NCBI GenBank assembly: GCA_040954595.2
Contig: CM082584.2
Location: forward strand, 12,710,001 to 12,774,000
Direction: 5' to 3'
Length of the DNA: 64,000 nucleotides
Origin: Balanoglossus misakiensis
Taxonomy: Eukaryota; Hemichordata
The notes under the pieces were generated by a model. That model was not told where the DNA came from, ran no database searches, and saw only the letters and a list, made by a program, of their open reading frames with translations. Below, piece after piece: positions 34,101-49,441 of the stretch. The translations under genes and the position numbers were made by a program. The stretch's first letter is position 1. The number at the start of each line of letters is the position of its first letter.

Positions 34101-37100
34101 GGCCAAGGTGGCAAAGATGGACGCCGTTGAGGTCGCTTCCATGACACTGACTTCGGCATTTGGGGGATTTACAATTCCAAACGATCCACCTCAGAACATC
34201 GACTCGGGGCGAGTGTTTGTAAAGGTTAGCGAGTGTCACTGCAACTGTTCATCTTTCCGGTTCTGCTTTCAACTAATTGCTGAAAACCACATATGTCAAA
34301 GTGGTGATTATCTATTAAAAAGTGTAGATTAGCAGACAACAGGTTTGTGAGATTTTTGTGGAGAAATGTGTATTGAAGCATCTACGTGTGATCTATTCGA
34401 GTTTCACTGCGTAACATTAGTACAGGTTAGATCTATTGTCAATCACTGCTGTTGTGAATGATTGCAATTTGTACCGTACGTGTTGTCCACAGTTCCTCGC
34501 CTTTGCCAAAAGTCCGTACTTCTGGAACAAACCGACAGAATTGGGAGATTCACCAGTGGTATCCTTAGTGCTGACGGACCAGTTCGGGAAGAAGGTGTCC
34601 TTTGATGGCATTCACACCGTTAGAGTCGACAATAACGACAAGCAGAGCGCGTTGGGTACCGCGACTGATGCCGAGTTGTCCTTAGGGTTCAACAATACTA
34701 GGTTGGGGCAGTTCAACCTCACACCAGGTGTTACAGACAGTCTGGTCGCTGTAACTGTCGAATCAGACAACCCGAGAGCCGAGTATAACATTTACATGCA
34801 AGCCGGCCAAATCTCAAATGCAAAGGACGATGACACTGTGTGGAAGATTTCGGGACCCTACCCGAAGACAGTAACACATGAAATCCAAGAGAGCGGCACG
34901 TTTTACTATATGATAACTAAACCAGGTGGGATAATCGTCTTGGACGTGTACTGTGATTTGCATGTCCTAGCCACTTGGCTAGTTACAATCTACTGAACCC
35001 CCTCTGTCAATGTTGTACATAATGGATGGTCCCTTACCTTATAAAATTTCACTTTTTTCAGGTGAAGCTGATGGCAGGGATGAATTCCTCGACGTGAAGG
35101 TTTCGGCGAGGCGTCTTATTTGCCGCTACTGGAACGAAGAACACGAGGACTGGCGCTCCGATGGCTGCCGGGTACGATGAATATTCACGCGTATTGATTC
35201 GCAGCGGATCAACCAAATCACCCCGCTCCAAACGCTTTCATGTGTGACTCCGCCGCGGAGTGAACACAGATCTTCGAACCTTCAAAATGAGAGACGAAAA
35301 ATAAAAGTATAGGAAATAGTGACAATTTAATACTCTACACGTTACCAGACATAACGCGTTTTTTGTCTTGTTTCCCTTCCGATCGTTTCCTTGTATTTTA
35401 CAGCCTGTACTCTCGGAAGATCAACATTCATACACTTGTCACTGCGATCACCTGACGGCGTTCACGGCTGCCGAGTTCACGGTTCCCGTCAACAGGATTG
35501 ATTTCTCAACCGTCTTTGATAAAAACATCCTTGATAACGCCGTGGTCTTGGTCGTCATTATATCCTTCTTCGTCTTGTACGTACTTCTGTTCATCTGTCT
35601 TAGGCGGAAGGACAAGACTGATTTGATGAAGGTTGGTCTACGGTCCCATATGCTTACACTCCAAAGTTCCATAACTTCAAGAATGACTCTAACGACTTAA
35701 GAGTCCGTTTTAACTGTACATGTAAAAAAAGTTGTGGTAATGTTTCGATGTGCATTTTTACCTCAGTGGATGGTTATACCGTTGGTGGATAACAAGGAGG
35801 ATGATGATTACCTGTACAAACTGACGGTGTACACTGGTATTAGACCATTTTCCGGCACTAACTGCGAAGTGTATTTTGACATTGTCGGAGAAAAGGGGAA
35901 AAGTGGAGTGAGACGTCTTTCTGATGTAAAGGGCTCATTCGTAAGTGTGTTATCCTTCTTTTTGATCTTCTGGACATGATCGATGTACAACCCAGTATTC
36001 ACTGCTAACCACAGTCTGAGTCTATCAAAACTTCCTTGCAGACGTTGTCTCGTGCCAGTGTCCGCAATTTCTCCTTGACTGTGCCGAAGGGCCTAGGAAC
36101 CTTGCTGTACGTCCACATTTGGATGAAACCAAGAGGTGGTATTTTTGATCCGTGGTATCTGGAGAGGTTGCACGTAGTTGACATTCAGGCGAAAGAAAGG
36201 TAAGCGAAATGAGCACCGCTTCTGTTACCCCCAGTTTTCAATTCTTCCGTAAATATCTTTGATTATGGTAGTGGTGGATATGATGATGATGATGGTGGTG
36301 ATGTTCTTTTGCAGTTTTAATTTCGTCTGTTATGACTGGTTTGCCGTTGATCGAAGTGACACTCGAGTCGAACGCGTCCTGCCCGTCAGTGGAGATGTAC
36401 AGCTGTCCTCCTTTGACCACCTGATATCGAACAACACCCGAGTGAAGTTTACTGACGAGTATCTTTGGGGATCCCTGATCAGTCGGCCGACCCACAGCTA
36501 CTTCACTCGGATCGAACGACTTTCATGTTGCATCACCTATCTATACATGGCCATGTTGGCCAATGCAATGTTCTACAAGCTCAGCCCAAACGCTGAAGAC
36601 ACCACGAAGCAATTTGTGTTGGGGCCACTGGTGTTCACAGCGGGCACCATCTACTCCAGCATCGTCAGCTGCCTGGTAACATTACCAGCAACTGTCGTGG
36701 TGGTGGAGATCTTCCGCAAGTCGAGGCCATTTGCAGCAAGACATTGCGACACCAAACGACAAGAGCGAAAGAAGCACTACCAGGAACTGGGGAAGAAACA
36801 GAAGAAAGCTCATCCACTGCCGTGGTGGTGCAAAATCATTGGTTGGTTTCTGGTGTTCGCAAGTATGTTTCTGTCGTCATTCTTCGTGGTGTTGTACAGT
36901 CTCCAGTGGGGACCTGATATATCTCACCAGTGGCTGACGTCAGAACTGACGTCATTCTTCCTGTCTGCATGCGTAATTGATCCATTGAAGGCAAGTAGCA
37001 TACTCAACGTACGATTTGTTTTCCTTTCGGAATTTGCAACCAAAATAACTGAGGGGTTGCCACTTCTGCCACCATTCCACATGAAACCTAGCGAAGTAAT

Positions 37101-39795
37101 CTTGATCTTCTCTAACCCACTGTACTCTCAATCATGATCTTGTAGGCAGTTGGACTGGCAATCTTGCTTACTTTGATCTTTGTGCTGATAAAGAAACCGT
37201 TCGTACCAGAAGCTGACAAAAACGCCGAGATAACCCAGGCCGAAAAATCTGGCGTCGATACTTTCATGAGAGTTGGAAAAGGTAAACATTTCCTAAGAAA
37301 ATATCACATTTGTCAGTCATTTCTCAAGAAAAGGGCTCAATACCTCAACAATTGTTACCAGTTTATTATTATTCATATCATAACTATCATTATTATCCCC
37401 ATTCTTATTTACAGGAGGACCATATATCAGCCCACCATCGGAAGGAGAAGTTCAGGCAGCACATAACCGTCAAATGAAGCGAAACAACCTGAAAGATTTC
37501 TTCCGGGAGTTTCTTTTTTACATTATGTTCCTGCTTGTTGCAAGTGAAATCGCAGGCACCTACAGGTCCGGCACGATTTTCTACTCGAACAAAGCGATTA
37601 TGGATGCTCTTGGTGGTTATGATATCTTAGATGTAAGTGGGTAATTATTCGCCTTTTTACCGACACAGTCAAGACAGATTATCTGCCAAAGTATATATTT
37701 TCTTAAACAATATTTTTGTACATTATGAATTTCAGTGCCACGACTTGTCTTGCTACTGGGAATGGCTGAATGGTACTGTTATTCCTGCCGTCAATCCGGA
37801 GTACAACTATAATGGGAAAAAGATGAGGAACAGAAATCCCCGACTGTCAACCCAGGTTTCCTTCATGTTGGGTCCTGTAACACTGCGACAATTGCGAGTT
37901 AGATCAGGTGTGTACTAGTTTTGATTTTGATCCATCTAACCACATCTACAGCAATCCATGTACTATTGATCTGTCTCCTTTACCAATTTCATAGGCCTAA
38001 TGTGAAATTATCCCTACTTATTCTTGATAGGAGAATGCCTTGTGCCAGATCCAATGGATGATATTACACGTGTCTGTGTTCCGCCATACTCGTCTGATGT
38101 TGAACAGCACGCACCATACAACGGCAGCTGGGAGGTTGAGATGCAAGCATTCGATGACGATGAGCTCCAGTCCATCACGAAGTCGCCATGGGTACACACT
38201 CGATACTACGAAGACAACGTGACGTACGCTCCTTCTTTCTTCAGCAGTACGGGGAACAGTTACTCTGGCTACGGCTACGTGGCTGTTTTAGGGATGGATG
38301 GAGCCGAGGCAAGGAACGTCATCGAAGAACTCTTCAAATCCAACTGGATCGATCGAAACACGAGAGCAGTCTTTCTGGAATTCACCATCTACAACGCCAA
38401 CATCAATGTCTACAGTCTAGTCACCTTCCTGACAGAGTTCTTCGGCACAGGCACCGTTACAGCGACCTACAGAGTTGATTCCATCAGACTTCTGGACTTG
38501 TTCAACTTCAACTTCGACACCTTCATCTCCATCCTTTGCCACGTCATATTCTTAATCATGGTTATTTATCTGGCGTGTTGGTGGGCCTGGAAAGCATGCA
38601 AGGAAGGTCGTAAAGCTGTGCGCGGTGTATTTAAATGCTGGGATCTTCTTCTCTTCATATTATCACTCTGTACCATTGGTCTCTTCTTTGCACGTTTGGT
38701 CACGTGCAATGTGGTCAAGGCAGAGTTTCAAACAAACAGAGGTAAACATTCTACGTGTCTCTTTAAATCTACCCATTCTAGCTTGCATTTTCGTTTTGCA
38801 TAATTAGGAGTACTGCTATATTTGCTTACATTGGATTCGTCTGTCTGTTGTTGTATATGTATGAAGATATGCACGTATACTGATAACCTTTACTGACTCG
38901 ATTCATTTTTTTGTCTTTCAGCATCTTATGGGAGTGTGCGCTTCCTGATTCTCATCGACGATATCTTCAATCACTTTATTGCGCTGGTTCCCTTCTTCTG
39001 CATGGTTGGGTTCCTTCGCTTGCTCACCCTCTACAGACGCACACGAATGTTCTTCTTTGTCTTTCGCATAGCGTCTAACACCTTCATTTCCTTCTCTATC
39101 ATGCTTGGCATCATATTCCTGGCTTTCGCCCAACTCTTTTATCTGTACTTCGGGAGCACCGCCAGTGCTTTCAGTAATTTCTTCGCCAGTATTGGCGCTC
39201 TGACGTCTGTCCTGCTCGGGTCCTTCAAGGGAAGGTCTGGCAGCGTTTTTGCCGGGTGCCCACCGGCTGCACAAGGTTTCATGGTCACCTATATCTTTAT
39301 CGAGTCTTGGGTTCTGATCATGCTGCTGGTATCAGTGCTCAATATTGCATGCAACAAAGCACGATTGTCTATGCCCCACCAACACAAAGAAGATGCAATT
39401 GATGTTATTGTCGATTGGATAGGAGGCACCCGTCTGTACGAATTCTTCACCTCCAAGAAAGATGACGACGACAAGACAAAGGGTGAGCACAAATTAAAAC
39501 TTAAAAGAATCTTCCTATTTTTCTTGTAAGTTTAAATTGCACTGGCGGAAAACGGGTGGAGATGTGATAGATCGACTTTGCTGAGAGAATGTATAAAGAC
39601 AGCCCGAAGTGTCCACCATTTCAGCATGACGACGGTTAGATTTTCGAGATAGTGACTCTCAGAACATTCACTTTTTCTTGTACAGGAATGAAATCGGTCG
39701 GCAACGACGCTGAGGGCTACAAAGACCCTCTTCGAGACCTGGATATTAGACTTACTGTCATAGAAAACATGACCAACAAAATGAACATGTATTGA
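31150..39795 (+). CDS. Polycystin-1-like protein (PKD1/PKD1L family) with short ectodomain
   Basis: Twenty exons give 1589 aa: 31150-31213, 31400-31603, 32722-32746, 32905-33074, 33219-33392, 33521-33667, 33818-33882, 33991-34224, 34493-34925, 35062-35171, 35404-35631, 35767-35940, 36042-36199, 36315-36990, 37146-37281, 37415-37632, 37736-37907, 38031-38741, 38922-39482 and 39686-39795. A signal peptide (about 1-22) leads into a Cys-rich, REJ/FN3-like segment and a GAIN-type region. The GPS ends CHCDHLT, with predicted self-cleavage between Leu559 and Thr560. TM1 (about 588-610) follows, then a PLAT domain (about 625-735). Four more helices precede the TRP-like channel module: S1, the polycystin extracellular domain (LGPVTLRQLRV, TIYNANINVYSLVTF), S2-S5, a pore helix near SNFFASIGALTSVLLGSF, and S6. 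The C-terminus is a short helical tail. Polycystin-1 proteins pair with PKD2-type subunits in cilia or sensory membranes. Which PKD1L it matches is not resolved. Confidence 0.87.
31604..32721. other. Polycystin-1-like intron 2
   Basis: A 1118 bp intron, the longest in this gene, before the 25-nt microexon at 32722-32746. It contains a short (GAAA)n run near 31881-31898 and nothing else recognisable. Confidence 0.55.
36271..36303 (+). repeat. (GAT)/(GGT) trinucleotide tract next to a splice acceptor
   Basis: GATATGATGATGATGATGGTGGTGATG ends about 10 nt before the acceptor of polycystin exon 14 (36315), so this intron has only a short pyrimidine tract (TTCTTTTGCAG). Confidence 0.85.
36991..37145 (+). 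other. GC-AG intron in the polycystin-1-like gene
   Basis: Exon 14 must end at 36990 (...DPLK) to join the exon beginning at 37146 (AVGLAILLTL) in phase. The intron begins GCAAGT rather than GTAAGT and ends TTGTAG. No GT donor nearby restores the conserved membrane helix, and reading on runs to a stop at 37135. The rest of the donor matches consensus, as is usual for functional GC donors. Confidence 0.7.
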
Positions 39796-40929
39796 GTATG
39801 AAAAAAGATTAACTTATTAACTGTAATTTTACACCGATTTTCTTTGAATAAGAATGTGATCACAATGACAGATGTTTGTATAAAAACAGATAAAAATATT
39901 TGTTCTTTTAAAACATTTCGCAGAATATGCACGAATGCACAATATGACATAAAATTCCCCGGCCGTCATTAAGATAGAACGTGCATCGAGGGTACATTTT
40001 CAGAAAAATTGTCGTTCTCCATACCTTTTAGTTATTTGGACAGGTATATTATACATTTACTAAGTATTTAAGTGTGTGGAGAGTCATTTTGAAGAAGAAA
40101 ACAGGTTTCATCGTCGTTTTCATAAAATCACTACTTATACAGCACCACAGAAAAGGGGACGCTTCATATTCGGCAGCAAGATAACATTTAGCAGTGGTCG
40201 CAGATTCCCTCGACAGAGCTATAAAATCACAAATACCAATTTCACATTTATGACGTTTTTTGCTGTTTATCATGCATTGTCATTACTATTTTGAAGTATG
40301 ATATAAAGTAGAGTGTAAAAAACACGTGGTGTCTTTTTACTTTCCTGAATATATCGCATCAAAGTTGGCATCAAAAATGTTTAGTTTTCTGCACTTCCCC
40401 AACAAAACGACAGCTTTGTTGGGGGGGAAGGGGGCGTCGCCAAGAAAGGCGTAGGCTTTAGGTTTACCATTCATTATTCATTATTTGCACCGTGATACAC
40501 AGGGGAAATCATGTAACAGGAATGGTAGCCACATGAATTATTGTGTTTCTTAATTTTCATATCGTTTTACACTAATGTGTTGATCATCTCAACTGAAGTC
40601 ATTCAGATTTGCTCATGCGTGACACTTTTAGAGATTATTTGCAGCCAACGTTTGTCACTCTGGTTGATGAGTGTCTCTCTGTGGACTCGGCGTCTCATCA
40701 CAAAGATGAATAGTTTAGGCCCACGCCTCGAAACTTGCAAACGTTCACCCCGGACACTCCATCCCTGTTCCCTTTCAAAGGTTGCCCTTAAACGATATTG
40801 TTTGCAAGTTCCGACCAAATTTGGTCAGTTGAAACTACACTAGCACATACTTCGTTTGCCCCTGGTGTCTAAACTATCATTATTATTTATACATATATTG
40901 ACTGGCCATGAGGGTCGGTGTCAGTCTCT

Positions 40930-40948
40930 CCAAAACAGACTGTTTTGG
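40930..40948. repeat. Perfect palindrome CCAAAACAG-A-CTGTTTTGG
   Basis: Nine-base arms with a single-base spacer in the 39.8-42.4 kb intergenic region. It could be a transcription-factor site or chance; no flanking repeat is seen. Confidence 0.7.
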
Positions 40949-41027
40949 GTTGACTCACAGGCCCAAAGGGTCACAGACGTATGCTGTTACTCTATTATGG
41001 CCAATCAATATGGGTTTTACAACACAC

Positions 41028-41092
41028 CTTATCCAGCAGTAGCGCAAATCGGGGAAGTTCTCCGCTGTCATCAAGGTGATCTTGGTCGCCAT
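41028..41092 (-). CDS. Candidate first coding exon of an unidentified gene
   Basis: On the minus strand, ATG at 41092 lies inside a CAAGATGGCG element, the YY1-type site often found at start codons. The frame reads MATKITLMTAENFPDLRYCW, then Ile, and meets a possible donor AG|GTGTGT at 41027/41028. An NRF1-like TGCGCATGCG is 20 bp upstream (41113-41122). I found no convincing second exon before the polycystin gene end at 39795, so this may be a chance open frame or the start of a non-coding transcript. Confidence 0.2.
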
Positions 41093-41122
41093 CTTGGTGT
41101 ACGTTTTCTGAGTGCGCATGCG
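41087..41122 (-). promoter_or_regulatory. Orphan YY1-like plus NRF1-like pair
   Basis: CAAGATGGCG (minus strand, 41087-41096) and the palindromic TGCGCATGCG (41113-41122) lie together in a region with no confirmed gene. Such a pair is typical of CpG-type housekeeping promoters. It is not next to the start of either flanking gene, both of which end towards it. Confidence 0.35.
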
Positions 41123-42378
41123 TTGATGCACGAGCGTCGTGACGTTTTACATTCCGCTGTTTCAGGTTGTGTCCCTTCCTTCCGAAATCGGTACTGAATT
41201 GGATTTTAATTCCATCGCCTATTCTAAACCCAGTCCACGTGACATTATCTCAGTACCCAAGAAATTCTACGAAACGAATTTCGTTTCTAAATCATTTTAT
41301 TAAGATGTGAAACGCAAGCTACATTACAAATTAATGTGATTTAGAAAGTTACTCATTTTATCCTAGTTATAGTCTGTGGATTTTTTTTCGAACAAGAAAT
41401 TAACGTTGTTTACGTGGTTGGCTAACAAACATATGGACGTTTAACCATTACTATAAACTTTAATGAAATGCCCTACGTAAAAAATAGAGTCAAGCAGTGT
41501 TCACTGAACGTATGGAGTTATCGGTGGTATATAGCACCTGTAGTGCGTTAGTACGCTGACCTGACATGTTGTATTTCAAATTTTGGATTCCTGCAGATGG
41601 CTTACTTCTCTTATGGCTTACTTCTTTCTCTCTAGTAACCCTACAAATTTGCGTTTTTGATATCCAAATTTCAATGTGTTCCCCAAAACAATGATTTTAA
41701 TTGATTTGGTCCTATACAGCCAAAAGGCTTGCCTAATTTTACACAATGGAAATAGCACTTTAAATATGTTGTTATACCACTATCGCACTATCTTTCCTAC
41801 CATGACTATCCCATTCAAACCCTCAAAACATTTTTACCATAAACTTGAGTTGCATATTCGAACCCGTCCAGTGATATTTCTCTTTCGTGAAGACATTACA
41901 AAATAACTAAACTTAAAAAAGTGTCTTTAAAAGGGAATTTTCCTGAAGTGCATAACATTTAAATTTAATGTCTTAAACAATACAACTTTATTTCGAATAT
42001 AAAAGGTGGAAGGCACATGGGTGCATCGATTTTATTGCGAACTAGTAATGGTTTAGTTTTTAAAATACTTATTTTGAGCAAAATATCATTTACCGTATAC
42101 AGATAAAAACGTCACATGGTGTGACTGTCTAAAATGATAAAATATCACGCAAAATATACAAGAATGAACAGCGACAGGATAAAGTGTACAGGAAAAAACA
42201 GAAGTGTACTATTTCGGGTGACCTTTCAACCTAAACGTAGCAGTGCCCATTCCCAATTGAAACACGGCAAAGTTTACACGTGACACTTATGCAAATAACC
42301 CTGCAACGATACAGATTGAACAGTCACCAAAAATGTATCAAATTTTAAGACTGGCAATTTCTCGGGAGTTTCAGATTC

Positions 42379-47102
<4,724 letters not shown>

Positions 47103-49441
47103 GTTGATTTCTGGTGTCGGCTGTGCTTAACTTGACTGTATAATTAAATGTAATATATACTGCCTGGACTATTAGTCGGTTTGCAGCGCAGATGTTTGTA
47201 CGACAGATTCGGGAAACTTCGTCTTATCTTAAACGGGTGAGATGTTTCGGTTGTGACAATGTTGGCCGAAGCGTGTTAGCCACCGTTTTGCTAAAATGGC
47301 CGTTTGCAACAGTGGTCACTATGCATGCGCGAGATGATCTGGGTTCGGCATTGTGACACGAGCCTTAATTTATTCAGGCAATCGGGGCGAGTCGGAATAT
47401 TCCATTATGTGGTGGGGTCGGTGGGAATGAACGGGGTTGCAAGCATCACACAATCATGTTTGACGAGTCGAGAAACGGTGGGACCGAAGTCAATACACAT
47501 ACAAGTTCCTCTACAATCACTACATGCACAGGCCGAGCCATCTGCACCTTTTCTGGAGTCAATGTTGGTGGCCAAATTAACGACAGTGTATCGCTACAAT
47601 GTAACGAACGCGGATATTAATGGCACCATACATGGTAGACCCATCATAGCGTCTGAGAATCCGAAAGTGATTTACATGCATTAAGTTTGGGAGATGAGTT
47701 CACACATAGATGGTTCACATGAAATATTCATATGAATGTTTGTTTCTATTAATTTATGTTGAATAATCTACCATTGTGGGTTTTCTATCGTTTGCACCAA
47801 GTGAACGACCAGTGTCAGCATGTGTTTGTACACGTTATAAAAAGTTGACACGTTATAATTAATTACTTGCATCAACCATGCATCAACGCCATGTGAACGA
47901 AATAAAGACAATATATATGAATAATTGATCACCAGCTTTGTGTCGGACAAAAACTAGTATGCATGGACAGGAACAATTGAACTTCTTTACACACAGATCA
48001 TAGAGTTACATTGCTATTCAAAAGACGGTGAACCACTACAATACACAACTTTCCTATGACGTCTCTGTATTGTACAGAGTTATATCAACCATAGACCCTA
48101 GTCTCAACTGTTATCACGACTAGTACTAGTTTTTCCCCGTTGACGACGTGACTGAGTAGTTATTACATCACTTTGATGTTGGTGACGGTCAATGCAAACT
48201 TTAACACTGTTTGGATATCATGCATAGCCCTGCCAACCCTCGCCGGACAATCGCTGTAGAAGTGGTCGGGCGACTCGTCAAGGTGACAGGTGTTTGGGGA
48301 TTTTGTTTTCGGTCTTTTGTTTTCTCCCCTGCGGCAAAAGACGGCAGCAGGATACCAGGCAACGCGACAATGTACACACAAATACATGACGACACCAAGC
48401 GGTGCCGCTTATTCTCACAGTTGACCATGAGCTACAAGTCACACAGTTACAGTCCCAACGCTTAGTTATGCACCAGAGTACATGTAGTCATATTACTGGC
48501 TGGTGCCCGTCTATAATTCGCCTGTGTATAACCATGGAGACGAACGACACGTAGGCCTACATCTGTGGTATTAAATATTAACCTTCAATTCAATTACGAA
48601 ACTATTATGGAGACACATATTAATTTTTCGCATAACATGCATAATTTACGACGCAGTGCTATTTAGTATTATGGCAATAATACTTCACAGGTGACCATTG
48701 GCAGACACATCCCCGTACCCCGTGAAAGGACTGCTTAGTATCGACGATAGAGGGCACAATATTGGTAACACCACCTGTTAGTAAAAGGTGTATGATAGTT
48801 ATTCGTTCAAAACATGGTAGAATGGTAATGTCCGACGTTTCTCGTGGTGATTGGCCACATTTACGTGTAACTTAACTTCTCTATTCAGTCAAATGTCGAA
48901 CGCAGTCTTCTACATACAGTAACACTGGTCCATGAGGGGAAACTGCCGCAGTGTTCTTTGGGAAAAGAGACGCGGAATTAGACATGTGCTCACAATCACT
49001 CTGGAGTAAATGTGTCCAGTCCATATCATATATAATTAATTACAAATTAACTAAAGCAACCACCACCAGAACATTTAAACATTTCCCCCCAGAAATACAT
49101 CATGCGCACAGCACAGTTATAAAGGAAATCCCGACCACAAATGAGCAGACGACATCGAATGAAGGCCATTACCGTCTTACAAATAGATTAATGACGTCAC
49201 ATGCGAACAGAGTCACGATCGCTTTTGATAGTATGTATTTGATGTGACATTTGACCTCGCGTCCTTCTGCACTACCGTGACGGGAGTGTCGTTCTGTACC
49301 CGTGTGACGCACATAAGAAGGGCGTGGAACTGCGGTGGTTTAAGACTCCAAAAGCGTCGATGTCCACTTAATTTTACTGGAAGTGAAATTGAAACATAAA
49401 GACAACGTTCCGTGGATAGAGCGACCCGACGTATTGCAGCC
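47103..49441. other. Divergent intergenic region, CAPSL to methyltransferase
   Basis: A 2.3 kb stretch with promoter-like elements near 47.3 kb (listed separately). The open frames here have no splice context or recognisable protein similarity. Nothing else is supported. Confidence 0.45.
47285..47330. promoter_or_regulatory. Promoter-like elements between CAPSL and the methyltransferase
   Basis: AAAATGGCCG (YY1-like, near 47294) and GCATGCGCGA (NRF1-like, near 47324) occur about 200 bp upstream of the CAPSL ATG at 47102. The methyltransferase start is 2.1 kb away on the other side, so the site more likely serves CAPSL. Confidence 0.35.

Larger units (their letters stand above)
39796..42378. 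other. Intergenic, convergent 3' ends of polycystin-1-like and CAPSL
   Basis: A 2.6 kb stretch without a confirmed gene. It contains an AT-rich 3' UTR zone, a perfect 9-bp-arm palindrome at 40930-40948, a G-rich run near 40421-40435 and the orphan promoter-like site with a candidate exon at about 41.03-41.12 kb. Confidence 0.5.

Noticed and set aside
36259-36314. Apparent N-terminal extension of the polycystin exon 14 open frame
   Set aside because: The Met/Val-rich start is translation of an intronic GAT/GGT tract; the exon starts after the AG at 36314.
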